Positions 15,325 to 23,910 of a stretch of DNA of 64,000 nt are shown piece by piece. How positions within the stretch are numbered: the stretch's first letter is position 1; every line of letters starts with the position of its first letter. The stretch comes from Citromicrobium sp. JLT1363 (lineage in GTDB: Bacteria > Pseudomonadota > Alphaproteobacteria > Sphingomonadales > Sphingomonadaceae): positions 186,001 through 250,000 of the forward strand of contig NZ_AEUE01000002.1 of the NCBI RefSeq assembly GCF_000186705.1, in the 5' to 3' direction. The translations under genes and the position numbers were made by a program. Under the pieces are notes generated by a model. The model saw nothing but the letters and a program-made list of their open reading frames with translations, ran no database searches and was not told the origin of the DNA.

Positions 15325-16131
15325 ATGCCAGCCAAAGACCCTCAGGAGGAGGTGACCTACGCCTCCTATCTCGATCTCGACCGCATTCTGTGCGCGCAGC
15401 ATCCCCGCTCTGACGCGCAGGACGAGATGCTGTTCATCATCGTCCATCAGGCCAGTGAGCTGTGGCTCAAACTGTGCCTGCACGAACTGGAACCGGCGCG
15501 CGAGGCGATCGCGCAGGACAGGCTGCGGCCTGCCTTCAAGATGCTGTCCCGCGTGGCCCGTGCGCAGGAACAGCTGATCCAGAGCTGGAACGTGCTGAGC
15601 ACCATGACGCCGCACGACTATTCGCTGGTGCGCCCGCATCTGGGCACCTCCAGCGGCTTCCAGTCCGCGCAGTACCGGTTGATGGAATTCATCCTCGGCG
15701 GGCGCAAGCCGAACATGGTGACGATGCACGAAGCCGTTCCGGAAGTGGCGGAGAAGCTGCGCGCGGAGCTTGCCCGGCCCAGTCTTTACGAAGAAACCGT
15801 GCGGCTGCTGGCCAAGCGCGGGTTCGACATTCCCGAGATGGTCCTGAATCGCGACCGCGACCAGCCCTGGGAGAAATCCGACGCGGTCGAGGCCGCATGG
15901 GTCAAGATCTACCAGAACCCGCACGATCACTGGGACCTCTACGAGCTGGCGGAAAAGCTGGTCGATCTGGAATACCACTTCCAGCGCTGGCGCTTCGGGC
16001 ACCTGAAGACGGTGGAACGGATCATCGGCTTCAAGCGCGGCACGGGCGGCACGGCGGGTGTCGGCTATCTCGAAGGCGTGCTGAAGGAGGTGTTCTTCCC
16101 TGAGCTGCTGTCGGTGAGGACCGCGCTCTGA
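15325..16131 (+). CDS. kynA: tryptophan 2,3-dioxygenase
   Basis: The 268-aa heme enzyme opens the indole ring of L-Trp to N-formylkynurenine, the first step of the kynurenine pathway. Signature stretches are HQASELWLK (about 43-51), the LGTSSGFQS loop and the C-terminal FKRGTGGTAGVGYL that closes over the substrate. Length matches bacterial TDO. Its stop TGA shares one base with the ATG of the formamidase gene, so translation is coupled. The operon order A-B-U covers Trp to anthranilate plus alanine. Confidence 0.95.
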   Translation: MPAKDPQEEVTYASYLDLDRILCAQHPRSDAQDEMLFIIVHQASELWLKLCLHELEPAREAIAQDRLRPAFKMLSRVARAQEQLIQSWNVLSTMTPHDYSLVRPHLGTSSGFQSAQYRLMEFILGGRKPNMVTMHEAVPEVAEKLRAELARPSLYEETVRLLAKRGFDIPEMVLNRDRDQPWEKSDAVEAAWVKIYQNPHDHWDLYELAEKLVDLEYHFQRWRFGHLKTVERIIGFKRGTGGTAGVGYLEGVLKEVFFPELLSVRTAL

Positions 16132-16760
16132 TGGCTAAAGTCCGGGACATCTCGCAGACATTACGCCCCGGCCTTCCGGTTTGGCCCGGCGATACCGGGT
16201 TCGCATTCGAGCGGACCTGGCGGATGGAGGACGGATCGCCCGTCAACGTAGGCCGGATGACCATGAGCACGCATTCGGGCACGCATGCAGATGCGCCGCT
16301 GCACTATGCGAGCGACGGCGCGGATGCAGCCAGCATGAGTCTCGATCCCTATCTGGGGCGCTGCATCGTGGTCGATGCGCGCGGCGTGGAGGGCGCGATC
16401 GACATCGCCGATCTGCCCACGCTCGATTATGCCAACCGCGTGCTGTTCCGCACCTGGGATGCCTTCCCGCACGACCAATGGCGCAGCGACTGGCTGCCGG
16501 TTGCCGCCGAGACGATCGAATGGCTCGCCGCGCATGGCGTGGTGCTGATCGGCACCGACGCGCCCTCGGTCGATCCGCAAGAAAGCAAGACGATGGACGC
16601 GCACCTCGCGGTGCTGAAGCACGACATGCGCATCCTCGAAGGGCTGGTGCTCGATGATGTGCCCGCAGGCCACTACGAACTGATTGCGCTGCCGCTGAAG
16701 GTGGGCGGAGGCGATGCGGGCCTGTGCCGCGCGGTGCTGCGGGAGCTGCCCGATGAGTGA
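16131..16760 (+). CDS. kynB: kynurenine formamidase
   Basis: The 209-aa metal-dependent cyclase-fold hydrolase converts N-formylkynurenine to kynurenine and formate. The defining metal motif HSGTHADAPLH is present near residues 48-58, and GTDAPSVDPQESKTMDAH gives the second-half active site. It sits between kynA and kynU, overlapping kynU by 8 bp, which supports this function over other cyclase-like enzymes. Confidence 0.95.
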   Translation: MAKVRDISQTLRPGLPVWPGDTGFAFERTWRMEDGSPVNVGRMTMSTHSGTHADAPLHYASDGADAASMSLDPYLGRCIVVDARGVEGAIDIADLPTLDYANRVLFRTWDAFPHDQWRSDWLPVAAETIEWLAAHGVVLIGTDAPSVDPQESKTMDAHLAVLKHDMRILEGLVLDDVPAGHYELIALPLKVGGGDAGLCRAVLRELPDE

Positions 16761-17979
16761 TATGCTTGAGCGCGCGCGCGAGCTGGATGCCGCAGACGCC
16801 ATCGCGCATTTCCGCGACCGGTTCGACCTGCCCGAAGGCGTGATCTATCTCGACGGAAATTCGCTGGGGCCACTGCCCAGGGCGACCCGTGAGCGGCTGC
16901 ATCAGGTGATCGATACCGAGTGGGGCGAAGGCCTGATCCGCTCGTGGAACGAACTGCCCGGCGGCGGGGGCGACTGGATCGCCATGCCCCAGCGCGTCGG
17001 TGCGAAGATCGCCCCGCTGATCGGCGCGCAGGCGCACGAGGTGATCGCGTGCGATTCGGTTTCGGTGAACCTTGCCAAGCTGATCGGCGCGGCGCTGTCG
17101 CTGAACCCGGGCCGCAAGGTGGTGCTGAGCGAGCCGGGCAATTTCCCGACCGACCTCTACATGATCCAGGGGCACCCGCAGATCGAACAGCGGCTGGCCG
17201 AGCGCGATCAGATGATCGACGCGCTGGATGAGAGCGTGGCACTGCTGCTGCTGACGCATGTCCACTACAAGACCGGCGAAATGTTCGACATGGAGCGGCT
17301 GACGAAGGCCGCGCAGGATGTTGGCGCGATCGTGCTGTGGGACCTGTCGCATTCAGGCGGCGCGGTGCCCGTGGACCTGAACGGCGCGAATGCCGACCTC
17401 GCGGTGGGCTGCGGCTACAAGTACCTCAACGGCGGCCCCGGCGCGCCCGCCTACGCCTTCGTGGCCGAGCGGCATCACGGCGATTTTTCGCAACCGCTGA
17501 CCGGCTGGTTCGGCCACGCGCAGCCCTTCGCCTTCTCCGACGAGTACGAGCCTGCCGAGGGCGTCAAACGCCTGCTCGCAGGCACGCCCCCGGTGCTGGC
17601 GATGGCGGCGCTTGAATCGGGCGTCGAACTGATCGCCGAGATCGGGATGGAGGCGCTGGTCGCCAAATCGCGCGCGCTGAGCGAGTTCTTCCGCGAGTGC
17701 GTGGGCGACCTCGATCTCGATCTGGTCAGCCCCCGCGATCCCGCGCGGCGCGGCAGCCAGCTGAGTTTCCGGCACGAGAACGCCTACGCGCTGTCGCAGG
17801 CGCTGATCGCGCGCGGCGTGATCGGCGACTTCCGCGATCCCGATGTCCTGCGCCTCGGCTTCGCGCCCGCCTACCTGCGGTTCGAGGATGTTGCCCAAGC
17901 CGCCCGCCACCTCGCGCAAGTGCTGGAGACGGGCGAATGGCAGCAGCCGGAGTTTCAGGAGCGGGCGGCGGTAACGTGA
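16753..17979 (+). CDS. kynU: kynureninase
   Basis: The 408-aa PLP enzyme cleaves kynurenine to anthranilate and alanine. The N-terminal YLDGNSLGPLP, the Trp-rich ligand loop (ELPGGGGDWIAMPQ), LWDLSHSGGAVPV and the PLP-lysine segment GCGYKYLNGGPGAPA are all there. Translation starts at ATG 16753 inside the end of kynB. No anthranilate dioxygenase gene follows in the window, so the fate of anthranilate is open: it may be recycled to Trp or degraded by genes elsewhere. Confidence 0.95.
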   Translation: MSDMLERARELDAADAIAHFRDRFDLPEGVIYLDGNSLGPLPRATRERLHQVIDTEWGEGLIRSWNELPGGGGDWIAMPQRVGAKIAPLIGAQAHEVIACDSVSVNLAKLIGAALSLNPGRKVVLSEPGNFPTDLYMIQGHPQIEQRLAERDQMIDALDESVALLLLTHVHYKTGEMFDMERLTKAAQDVGAIVLWDLSHSGGAVPVDLNGANADLAVGCGYKYLNGGPGAPAYAFVAERHHGDFSQPLTGWFGHAQPFAFSDEYEPAEGVKRLLAGTPPVLAMAALESGVELIAEIGMEALVAKSRALSEFFRECVGDLDLDLVSPRDPARRGSQLSFRHENAYALSQALIARGVIGDFRDPDVLRLGFAPAYLRFEDVAQAARHLAQVLETGEWQQPEFQERAAVT

Positions 17980-18062
17980 TGGCGCGAACCCTCTTCCAAA
18001 AGGCATGTCCGGCGGGTTAGGCTTCGCGTCGCCCGCCTCGGGCCAGCCTTGCGGAGGATAGC

Positions 18063-18614
18063 ATGCGCGAGAAAATGAGCCGCTACTCGACAGTATCGAT
18101 CATCCTGCACTGGACGATCTTCGTCCTGATTTTCGCCAACGCAACCTTCGGGGGCTGGATGGAAGAGGCGAGCAGTGCCGACAAGTTGCAGTATTACGAG
18201 CTGCATCGGTCAGTCGGGATCACCGTTCTTCTGCTGAGCCTGGTGCGTCTGGGCTGGCGCTTCGCGCATCCCTGGCCGGCGTTTCCGGAGGCGATGCCCG
18301 CGTGGGAGCGCATCCTTGCCCGCACCACCCACGTGACCTTCTACGTGCTGATGATCGGCGCGCCGCTGCTTGGCTGGGCTGCCGCCTCGTCGGGCGGGGC
18401 GCCGGCGAGCGACCTGTTCGGTGTCATCCCGTGGCCCAACCTGCCTCTGGCGGACGAGAGCGTGTCCGAAACGCTGGGTTCCGCACACACATTGTCGGTA
18501 AAGGCGATCTACGTGGTTCTGGCGCTGCACGTTCTGGGCGCGCTCAAGCACCACTTCTTCGACAAGGATGTGGTGCTGGCGCGGATGGTGCCCTTCCTGC
18601 CGAAGCGCTCCTAG
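18063..18614 (+). CDS. cytochrome b561-family membrane protein
   Basis: The 183-aa protein has four hydrophobic segments and paired histidines for two b hemes: His in IILHWTI (about 18), ELHRSVG (about 48), TTHVTFYVL (about 95) and ALHVLGALKHH (about 160). It should carry electrons within the inner membrane, possibly to periplasmic oxidants. ATG 18063 follows GCGGAGGATAGC. It ends near a GC-rich hairpin and is convergent with the universal stress protein gene. Confidence 0.88.
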   Translation: MREKMSRYSTVSIILHWTIFVLIFANATFGGWMEEASSADKLQYYELHRSVGITVLLLSLVRLGWRFAHPWPAFPEAMPAWERILARTTHVTFYVLMIGAPLLGWAAASSGGAPASDLFGVIPWPNLPLADESVSETLGSAHTLSVKAIYVVLALHVLGALKHHFFDKDVVLARMVPFLPKRS

Positions 18615-18656
18615 GGGAAGCATTTCGAGCCTGCCGTCGGCAGCATGGCGAATCGA

Positions 18657-18683
18657 GGGCGGCACGCTCTGCGTCGGCCGCCC
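18657..18683. terminator. possible convergent terminator hairpin
   Basis: GGGCGGC (18657-18663) pairs with GCCGCCC (18677-18683) around a 13-base loop in the gap between two convergent genes. No T-run follows, so this is a weak call. Confidence 0.3.
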
Positions 18684-18731
18684 CTCCGACGTCGTGAAGC
18701 CTGTCGCGTCACAACGCCCGGAAGCGTGAAC

Positions 18732-19562
18732 CTAGTCCGCCTTCTCGTGCTCCGGGTGGATGACCAGCGTATCGATGGTGAGCGTTTTCAGAAGATCGCT
18801 CACCGTGCTGCCGATGAGGGCCTGGCGCCAGCCGCCGTAGCCATGCGAAGTCAGCGCGCACAGATGCGCGTCGTACTTGCGAATGGTCTTGTTGATGGCG
18901 GTAAGCGGCGATCCTTCGACCAGCTCCATGGTCATCTTCTCGCGGCATTCCGGGGATACATCCAGCTGCGCGGTAAAGCTGTCGCACTGTTCCTGCGCAG
19001 CCGAGGCCAGCTCCTTGCGGACATATTCCGCGTTCTGCCATGCCTCGTAGGGGACATGAAACGCATGGACGAGGTGCAGCTGCGCCTGCGGGAACATGCG
19101 GACCGCCGCTTCCACACCGCGCTTCGAAGCATCCGACAGGTCGGTTCCGATCACGATATGGTCGTAGGACGTGCGCGGTCGCTCCTTGGCGATCAGCACG
19201 GGGTAGGGCGAGCGGCGCAGCAGCAGGTCGATCGCGGTGCCGAGGAAAAAGTCGCCCACCGAATTGTAACGCGCCACACCGATGACGAGGCAGAAGGCGT
19301 CTTCGTCCTCCACCGCCTGCGCAATCGCGCGCGGGGCGGAGCCTTCGGGGAACAGGCAGCGATAAGAACCGGCATCCTCCGGCATGACCGAAGCGACGCG
19401 ATCCTGCAGCGAAGGCCCGGTCTTGGTCTCGTTCTCGTCTTCGACTGCGTGGACCACCACCAGCTCGCGCCCGGTTTCGCGTGCGAGCCGGACGGCGCGA
19501 TCCACCGCCCTGTCCGAACGGGGTTTGAAATCGGTAGCCACAAGGATGGGATGCTGAGTCAC
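18732..19562 (-). CDS. tandem universal stress protein (UspA family)
   Basis: The 276-aa protein is two Usp domains in a row. The first begins HPILVATDFKPRSDRAVDRAV; the second begins DHIVIGTDLSDASKRGVEAAV at about residue 134 and ends with LTSHGYGGWRQALIGSTVSDLL, close to the ATP-binding G-x2-G-x9-G-S/T motif. The first domain's motif is less regular. A GTG start at 19562 is supported by AGGAGG six bases upstream. Regulation by stress signals is expected from the family, not shown here. Confidence 0.88.
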   Translation of the reverse strand: MTQHPILVATDFKPRSDRAVDRAVRLARETGRELVVVHAVEDENETKTGPSLQDRVASVMPEDAGSYRCLFPEGSAPRAIAQAVEDEDAFCLVIGVARYNSVGDFFLGTAIDLLLRRSPYPVLIAKERPRTSYDHIVIGTDLSDASKRGVEAAVRMFPQAQLHLVHAFHVPYEAWQNAEYVRKELASAAQEQCDSFTAQLDVSPECREKMTMELVEGSPLTAINKTIRKYDAHLCALTSHGYGGWRQALIGSTVSDLLKTLTIDTLVIHPEHEKAD

Positions 19563-19648
19563 GATTACCTCCTGTTGGGAGGCACGTTAATTGGATGGCT
19601 CGCCGCCCGCAAGAAATTGCCGTGCGCGAGGTGCGCGCAGACCGCTCC

Positions 19649-20257
19649 CTATTCCTCCAGCTCGATGTCCCAGTAGAGCCAGTCGCGCCAGGTTTCGTGG
19701 AGATAGTTGGGCGGGAAGCTCTTGCCGTGCTGCTGCAATTGCCAGCTGGTCGGCCGGATGGGCTCCAGCATCAGTTTCATTCCCGCCTGTTTGGGCGTGC
19801 GCCCGCCCTTCTTCATGTTGCACGGCGCGCAGGCGGTGATGATGTTCTCCCACGTGGTCTTGCCGCCGAGGCGGCGCGGGACGACATGGTCGAAGGTCAG
19901 GTGGCTGGGGCTGCCGCAATACTGGCAGGTGAAGCGGTCGCGCAGGAACAGGTTGAAGCGGGTGAAGGCGGGAAATTCGCTGGTCTTCACGTACTGCTTG
20001 AGCGCGATCACGGAGGGCAGCTTCATGTCGAGCGAGGGCGAGTGAATCTCCCGCTCGTAGCTCGCGACGACATCCACCCGGTCGAGGAAGATCGCCTTGA
20101 TCGCGGTCTGCCACGGCCAGATGGACAGCGGATAATAGGAAAGCGGAGTATAGTCCGCGTTGAGAACAAGTGTCGGGCAAGCCGACAAATTCCTCGTCGG
20201 GTCTTCATCTACGCTGCGGAACTGAGCCGCGCGGTCGATCAGATCGGCCTTGAACAC
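19649..20257 (-). CDS. HNH endonuclease-domain protein
   Basis: The C-terminal half has a complete zinc-supported HNH motif: CQYCG, then FDHVVPRRLGG, NIITACAPCN and KKGGRTP. The N-terminal part (LVLNADYTPLSYYPLSIW) is the usual lead-in of this widespread 190-200-aa family found beside no fixed partner. Function in the cell is unproven; it may be a DNA repair or nicking enzyme. There is no ATG near the N-terminus: I use GTG at 20257 with GGGGAGGACAC upstream, giving 202 aa; GTG at 20359 would add 34 residues. Confidence 0.75.
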   Translation of the reverse strand: MFKADLIDRAAQFRSVDEDPTRNLSACPTLVLNADYTPLSYYPLSIWPWQTAIKAIFLDRVDVVASYEREIHSPSLDMKLPSVIALKQYVKTSEFPAFTRFNLFLRDRFTCQYCGSPSHLTFDHVVPRRLGGKTTWENIITACAPCNMKKGGRTPKQAGMKLMLEPIRPTSWQLQQHGKSFPPNYLHETWRDWLYWDIELEE

Positions 20258-20385
20258 TTCGCCGTGTCCTCCCCTGATGCGATGAAAGGACCATTTGCCC
20301 GCAAAAGCGTCAAGCCTATGACAAAGCAGGTATCCACAGAGCTTTTTGGCGAGTCGCACTTTTTTGCGGCTAAGGACGTCAAGAT

Positions 20386-21234
20386 ATGATCGTCACGCGC
20401 TTCGCCCCGAGCCCCAATGGCCCGCTGCACTGGGGCCATGCATACTCGGCCATTGTCGCCCATGATCTGGCGCATGCAGCGGGCGGCACGTTCCTGCTGC
20501 GGATCGAGGATATAGACGGCCCCCGCAGCCGCCCCGAACTGGCGGACGAATTCCGGCGCGATCTCGGATGGCTGGGGCTTGAATGGCGCGAGGTGCCCGC
20601 GCAGGGCACCCGGCTGGCAAGCTATGAGGCGGCGCTGGCCAGGCTGGAGACGCTCGGTGTGCTATACCCGTGCATCTGTACACGCGCCCGGATAGCGGAA
20701 GCCGCGAGCGAAACCGGCCCCGAAGGTCCGGTCTATCCCGGCACCTGCAAGGGCCGCACCGTGCCCGGGGGGGTGCCCGCTGCGCTGCGGCTGGATCTGG
20801 CGAAGGCGCTGGAGATCACGGGGCCGCTGGTGTGGGACGACGCCGTGGCCGGGCCGCAATCGGTCGGCGATGCGATCGATCGCCTCCCGCTCGGCGACCC
20901 GGTTCTTCGCCGCAAGGATCTGCCAGCCAGCTATCACCTCGCGGTGACTCTGGACGACGCCGCCGACGGGGTGACTCTGGTGACGCGCGGGCTGGACCTG
21001 TTTCATGCAACGCCGGTGCACCGCATCCTGCAGGCGCTGCTCGGCCTGCCCGTGCCGCGCTGGCACCACCATCGCCTGCTGCTGGACGAACAGGGCCGCA
21101 AGCTCGCCAAGCGGCGCGGCTCTCCCGCGATGTCGGATTACCGCGAACGGGGCGAGGATGGGCACGCCTGGGCGGAAAAACTGCGTACCGCACAATGGCC
21201 ATGTGGCATTTCCATCGGTAAGGCCCACATCTGA
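20386..21234 (+). CDS. gluQ: glutamyl-Q tRNA(Asp) synthetase
   Basis: The 282-aa protein is a truncated class I glutamyl-tRNA synthetase without anticodon-binding domain. It charges queuosine in tRNA(Asp) with Glu. It has the HIGH-type motif PNGPLHWGH (about 10-18), a KMSKS-type KLAKRRGS, and the zinc site of GluQ proteins (CxC in PCICTR plus YPGTC). It is divergent from the HNH gene and followed 3 bp later by a small membrane protein gene. Confidence 0.92.
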   Translation: MIVTRFAPSPNGPLHWGHAYSAIVAHDLAHAAGGTFLLRIEDIDGPRSRPELADEFRRDLGWLGLEWREVPAQGTRLASYEAALARLETLGVLYPCICTRARIAEAASETGPEGPVYPGTCKGRTVPGGVPAALRLDLAKALEITGPLVWDDAVAGPQSVGDAIDRLPLGDPVLRRKDLPASYHLAVTLDDAADGVTLVTRGLDLFHATPVHRILQALLGLPVPRWHHHRLLLDEQGRKLAKRRGSPAMSDYRERGEDGHAWAEKLRTAQWPCGISIGKAHI

Positions 21235-21237
21235 ACC

Positions 21238-21468
21238 ATGAATACGATCCTCATCATCGCCCTCATCTTTCTCTCGATCATGGTCGTGGTCTCGCTCGTG
21301 CGCGGGATCATCGCCTTCCTGAAGACCACCAAGGTCGATCTGGAGAACAACACGAGCGAAACCGTGACCGAGATGCAGATCATGCAGAACAAGGCCATGT
21401 TCGACCGCATCAAGTATCAGGGCCTTGCGATCCTCGTGGTCGCGATCCTGCTTGCGGTTGCAAGCTAG
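21238..21468 (+). CDS. small two-TM membrane protein (HIG1-like)
   Basis: The 76-aa protein has two hydrophobic segments (about 4-28 and 57-75) around a charged loop with NKAMFDRIKYQGLAI, resembling small alphaproteobacterial proteins annotated as HIG1-domain or twin-transmembrane. If HIG1-like, it may associate with respiratory complexes. It sits 18 bp before the cobalamin adenosyltransferase gene, the same neighbour I recall in related genomes. Confidence 0.65.
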   Translation: MNTILIIALIFLSIMVVVSLVRGIIAFLKTTKVDLENNTSETVTEMQIMQNKAMFDRIKYQGLAILVVAILLAVAS

Positions 21469-21486
21469 GCGCGGCACCTGCCGCCC

Positions 21487-22065
21487 ATGGTAAAGCTCAA
21501 CAAGATCTACACCCGCACCGGCGACGATGGCTCCACCGGGCTCGTCGATGGCAGCCGGACCGCCAAGCACGCCGCCCGGATCGAGGCGATCGGCGCGGTG
21601 GACGAAGCGAACAGCGCGATAGGCCTCGCCGTCCTGACCGCAGTGGAGAGCGCAGACGATCTGCGCCGCATCCAGAACGACCTGTTCGATCTCGGCGCCG
21701 ATCTCGCCACCCCCAAGGGTGCGCTGGACGGCGAGGGGTTCGAACCGGGCGAGATGGTGCTGCGCGTCGTCGATGGCCAGGTCGAGTGGCTGGAAAACGC
21801 CATCGACACGGCGAACGAGAAGCTGGAGCCGCTGACCAGCTTCGTGCTCCCCGGCGGCAACGAGGCGGCGGCGCGGCTGCATGTGGCGCGGGCGACCGTG
21901 CGGCGGGCCGAACGCGCGATGACCGCGCTGGCGCAGGTGGAGCCGGTGAACCCCGCAGCCCTGCGCTACATCAACCGCCTGTCGGACCTGCTGTTCACGC
22001 TGGCCAGGCTTGCCAATGACGGCGGCGCGGCGGACGTGACCTGGGTGCCGGGCGCAAATCGCTAA
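21487..22065 (+). CDS. PduO-type ATP:cob(I)alamin adenosyltransferase
   Basis: The 192-aa protein shows the PduO family pattern: YTRTGDDGSTGLVDGSR at the N-terminus (ATP-binding TRxGDxGxT), GAVDEANSAIG, and C-terminal VRRAERAM with RYINRLSDLLFTLAR. It transfers adenosyl from ATP to cob(I)alamin, supplying coenzyme B12. No cobalamin riboswitch is visible in the short 18-bp gap before it. Confidence 0.92.
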   Translation: MVKLNKIYTRTGDDGSTGLVDGSRTAKHAARIEAIGAVDEANSAIGLAVLTAVESADDLRRIQNDLFDLGADLATPKGALDGEGFEPGEMVLRVVDGQVEWLENAIDTANEKLEPLTSFVLPGGNEAAARLHVARATVRRAERAMTALAQVEPVNPAALRYINRLSDLLFTLARLANDGGAADVTWVPGANR

Positions 22066-22070
22066 GCCCG

Positions 22071-22106
22071 CGCTAGCCAGCGCTGCCCATCCTCGCTAGC
22101 CAGCGC
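22071..22106. repeat. two 13-bp direct repeats
   Basis: CGCTAGCCAGCGC occurs at 22071-22083 and again at 22094-22106, each followed closely by CCCAT. They lie between the adenosyltransferase stop and the dehydrogenase gene. A small local duplication is the simplest reading. Confidence 0.6.
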
Positions 22107-22139
22107 CCATTGCTGCACTCGCGAAGGACAAGGATCATC

Positions 22140-23009
22140 ATGCAGACCATCGGTGTCATCGGCGCGGGCCAAATGGGCTCGGGCATTGCGCAGACCATCG
22201 CCCGGAACGGGATCGACGTACTGCTGACCGACCGCGAACTGGCGATTGCCGAAAAGGCGCTCGGGGGGATCGAACGCGCGCTGGGCAAGCTGGTCGACAA
22301 GGGCAAGATCGAGGCTGGCGATGCTGCGGCGACGCTGGGCCGGATCAAGCCGGTCGGCGATGTCGCGCCCATGGCGCAGGCCGACATGATCATCGAGGCC
22401 GCGACCGAGAAGGAAGCTATCAAGCAGGGCATCTTCGAAAACGCGAGCAAGGTGCTGGACGAAAATGCGATCCTCGCCAGCAACACCAGCTCCATCCCGA
22501 TCACGCGGATGGCCAACTGGTCGCCCGATCCGGCGCGCTTCATCGGGCTGCACTTCTTCAATCCGGTGCCCGTCATGGCCCTGATCGAAGTGATTCCCGG
22601 CCTGGCCACCGCGCAGGAAACCACCGACCGCGTTACCGCCTTTGCCGAGCGGCTCGGCAAGGAAGTGGTTCTCTCGCAGGATGAGCCCGGCTTCGTGGTC
22701 AACCGCATCCTGCTGCCCATGATCAACGAGGCGGTGTTCGTGCTCGGGCAGGGAACGGCAAGCATCGAGGATATCGACAAGGGTTGCCGGCTGGGTCTCA
22801 ATCACCCGATGGGCCCGCTTCAGCTCGCCGATTTCGTCGGGCTCGATACCTGCCTCGAAATCATCCGCGTGCTGCAGGACACCACGGGCGACACGAAGTA
22901 CCGGCCCGCGCCGCTGCTGGTGAAATATGTCGAGGCCGGCTGGCTCGGCCGCAAGACGGGGCGCGGCTTCTACGACTATTCGGGCGATGCGCCGGTGCCG
23001 ACGCGTTAG
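22140..23009 (+). CDS. 3-hydroxybutyryl-CoA dehydrogenase
   Basis: The 289-aa enzyme has an N-terminal NAD fold ([14 protein letters not shown]) and the C-terminal 3HCDH domain with [13 protein letters not shown] and [14 protein letters not shown]. It oxidises 3-hydroxyacyl-CoA reversibly in butanoate/PHB or fatty acid metabolism. The single-domain length fits Hbd/PaaH rather than the FadB fusion. ATG 22140 is preceded by AAGGACAAGGAT. Confidence 0.9.
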   Translation: MQTIGVIGAGQMGSGIAQTIARNGIDVLLTDRELAIAEKALGGIERALGKLVDKGKIEAGDAAATLGRIKPVGDVAPMAQADMIIEAATEKEAIKQGIFENASKVLDENAILASNTSSIPITRMANWSPDPARFIGLHFFNPVPVMALIEVIPGLATAQETTDRVTAFAERLGKEVVLSQDEPGFVVNRILLPMINEAVFVLGQGTASIEDIDKGCRLGLNHPMGPLQLADFVGLDTCLEIIRVLQDTTGDTKYRPAPLLVKYVEAGWLGRKTGRGFYDYSGDAPVPTR

Positions 23010-23091
23010 CCGGCGTCGGTCCGCTCGCTGCGTTCGCTGCGCCCGGAACCGCTCAAACCCCCCGCCCGTTCATGAGGAAAGGAGATTCCCC

Positions 23092-23448
23092 ATGAGCGAC
23101 AAGAAAAAGAACGAACTGCCCTCCGACTTCGATGGCGAACGGCTTCAGACCGACGAGCTCGCGCCCGAGAACGAGAATTCGGAGCAGGTCGGTTCCTACG
23201 ATCAGGCGCAGACCGTGTCCGATCAGGCGCAGGGCGTGTCGACCACGATCCTGAATGCCGACAGCGAGCATGCGCCCAGCGGCCTTACCGCGCCCGACGC
23301 GCAGGACGTGGTCGATCACATGAACCAGATGGAACGCGGCAACACGGTCGACATGTCGGCCTACCGGGGCGAGCCCAACCACGACGACAATGTCGACAAG
23401 TTCGGCAAGCCGTCCAAGCTCGACGGATTGCGCGGCGATGGGACCTGA
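23092..23448 (+). CDS. acidic hypothetical protein
   Basis: The 118-aa protein is hydrophilic and rich in Asp, Glu, Gln and Ser (for example DQAQTVSDQAQGVSTT), with no membrane segment or known motif; it may be largely disordered. ATG 23092 has a strong AAAGGAGATTCCCC ribosome site, so it is very likely translated. It is convergent with the DUF202 gene. I do not recognise a family. Confidence 0.65.
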   Translation: MSDKKKNELPSDFDGERLQTDELAPENENSEQVGSYDQAQTVSDQAQGVSTTILNADSEHAPSGLTAPDAQDVVDHMNQMERGNTVDMSAYRGEPNHDDNVDKFGKPSKLDGLRGDGT

Positions 23449-23463
23449 TCCGGGTTGTGGCGG

Positions 23464-23862
23464 TCAGCCTTCGACCAGCACCCACAGCCCAATCGTAACG
23501 ATTATCGCCCCGATGGCGACGCCCCAGGCCATGACCCTGAAATTCGGCGTCGGTATCGGGGCGAATTCGTGTGTGCTGAGCCGGGCCAGCGTTTTGCAGG
23601 CGCGCCTTTCCGCCGTGATCGCAAGCCAGCCACCGCCAAGGATAAAGCCGGTGGCGATCAGCTTGGGCATCCACGACGGGTCCCAGCTGCCGAACAGGGC
23701 CCGGAAGCCGAGCCCGATACCGATTGCGGCGAAGGCGGTGCGCATCCACCCCGCGAACGTTCGCTCCATCGCCATGATGTTGCGGTCTTCCGCAAGATCG
23801 GTCCGGAACTCGGCCCACTGAGTGCTCTTGTCCGGGTCTTCGGGGGGATCGTCCTGCGCCAT
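23464..23862 (-). CDS. DUF202/YidH-family membrane protein
   Basis: The 132-aa protein has the DUF202 signature NIMAMERTFAGWMRTAFAAIGIGLGFR and three hydrophobic segments. The N-terminus is acidic and cytosolic. Function of the family is unknown. ATG 23862 starts the hydrophilic region; an earlier in-frame codon would add 15 residues. It lies downstream of mutS on the opposite side of a 48-bp gap. Confidence 0.82.
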   Translation of the reverse strand: MAQDDPPEDPDKSTQWAEFRTDLAEDRNIMAMERTFAGWMRTAFAAIGIGLGFRALFGSWDPSWMPKLIATGFILGGGWLAITAERRACKTLARLSTHEFAPIPTPNFRVMAWGVAIGAIIVTIGLWVLVEG

Positions 23863-23910
23863 GAGGACACAACCTATCGCCTGAGGCTGTAAACGCAAAA
23901 CCAGCAAGCG

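Noticed and set aside
13123-16002. 959-codon open frame on the minus strand
   Set aside because: It runs antisense to the PilZ, solute-binding, DUF4112 and kynA genes, all of which have recognisable families; long antisense frames are expected at this GC content, and its protein is low-complexity His/Arg/Gln-rich.
20330-20338. GTATCCACA, one mismatch from a DnaA box
   Set aside because: A single copy, without AT-rich repeats or a neighbouring dnaA/hemE-type origin context.
21469-21486. Cobalamin riboswitch before the adenosyltransferase gene
   Set aside because: The gap is 18 bp and contains no B12-box-like sequence.
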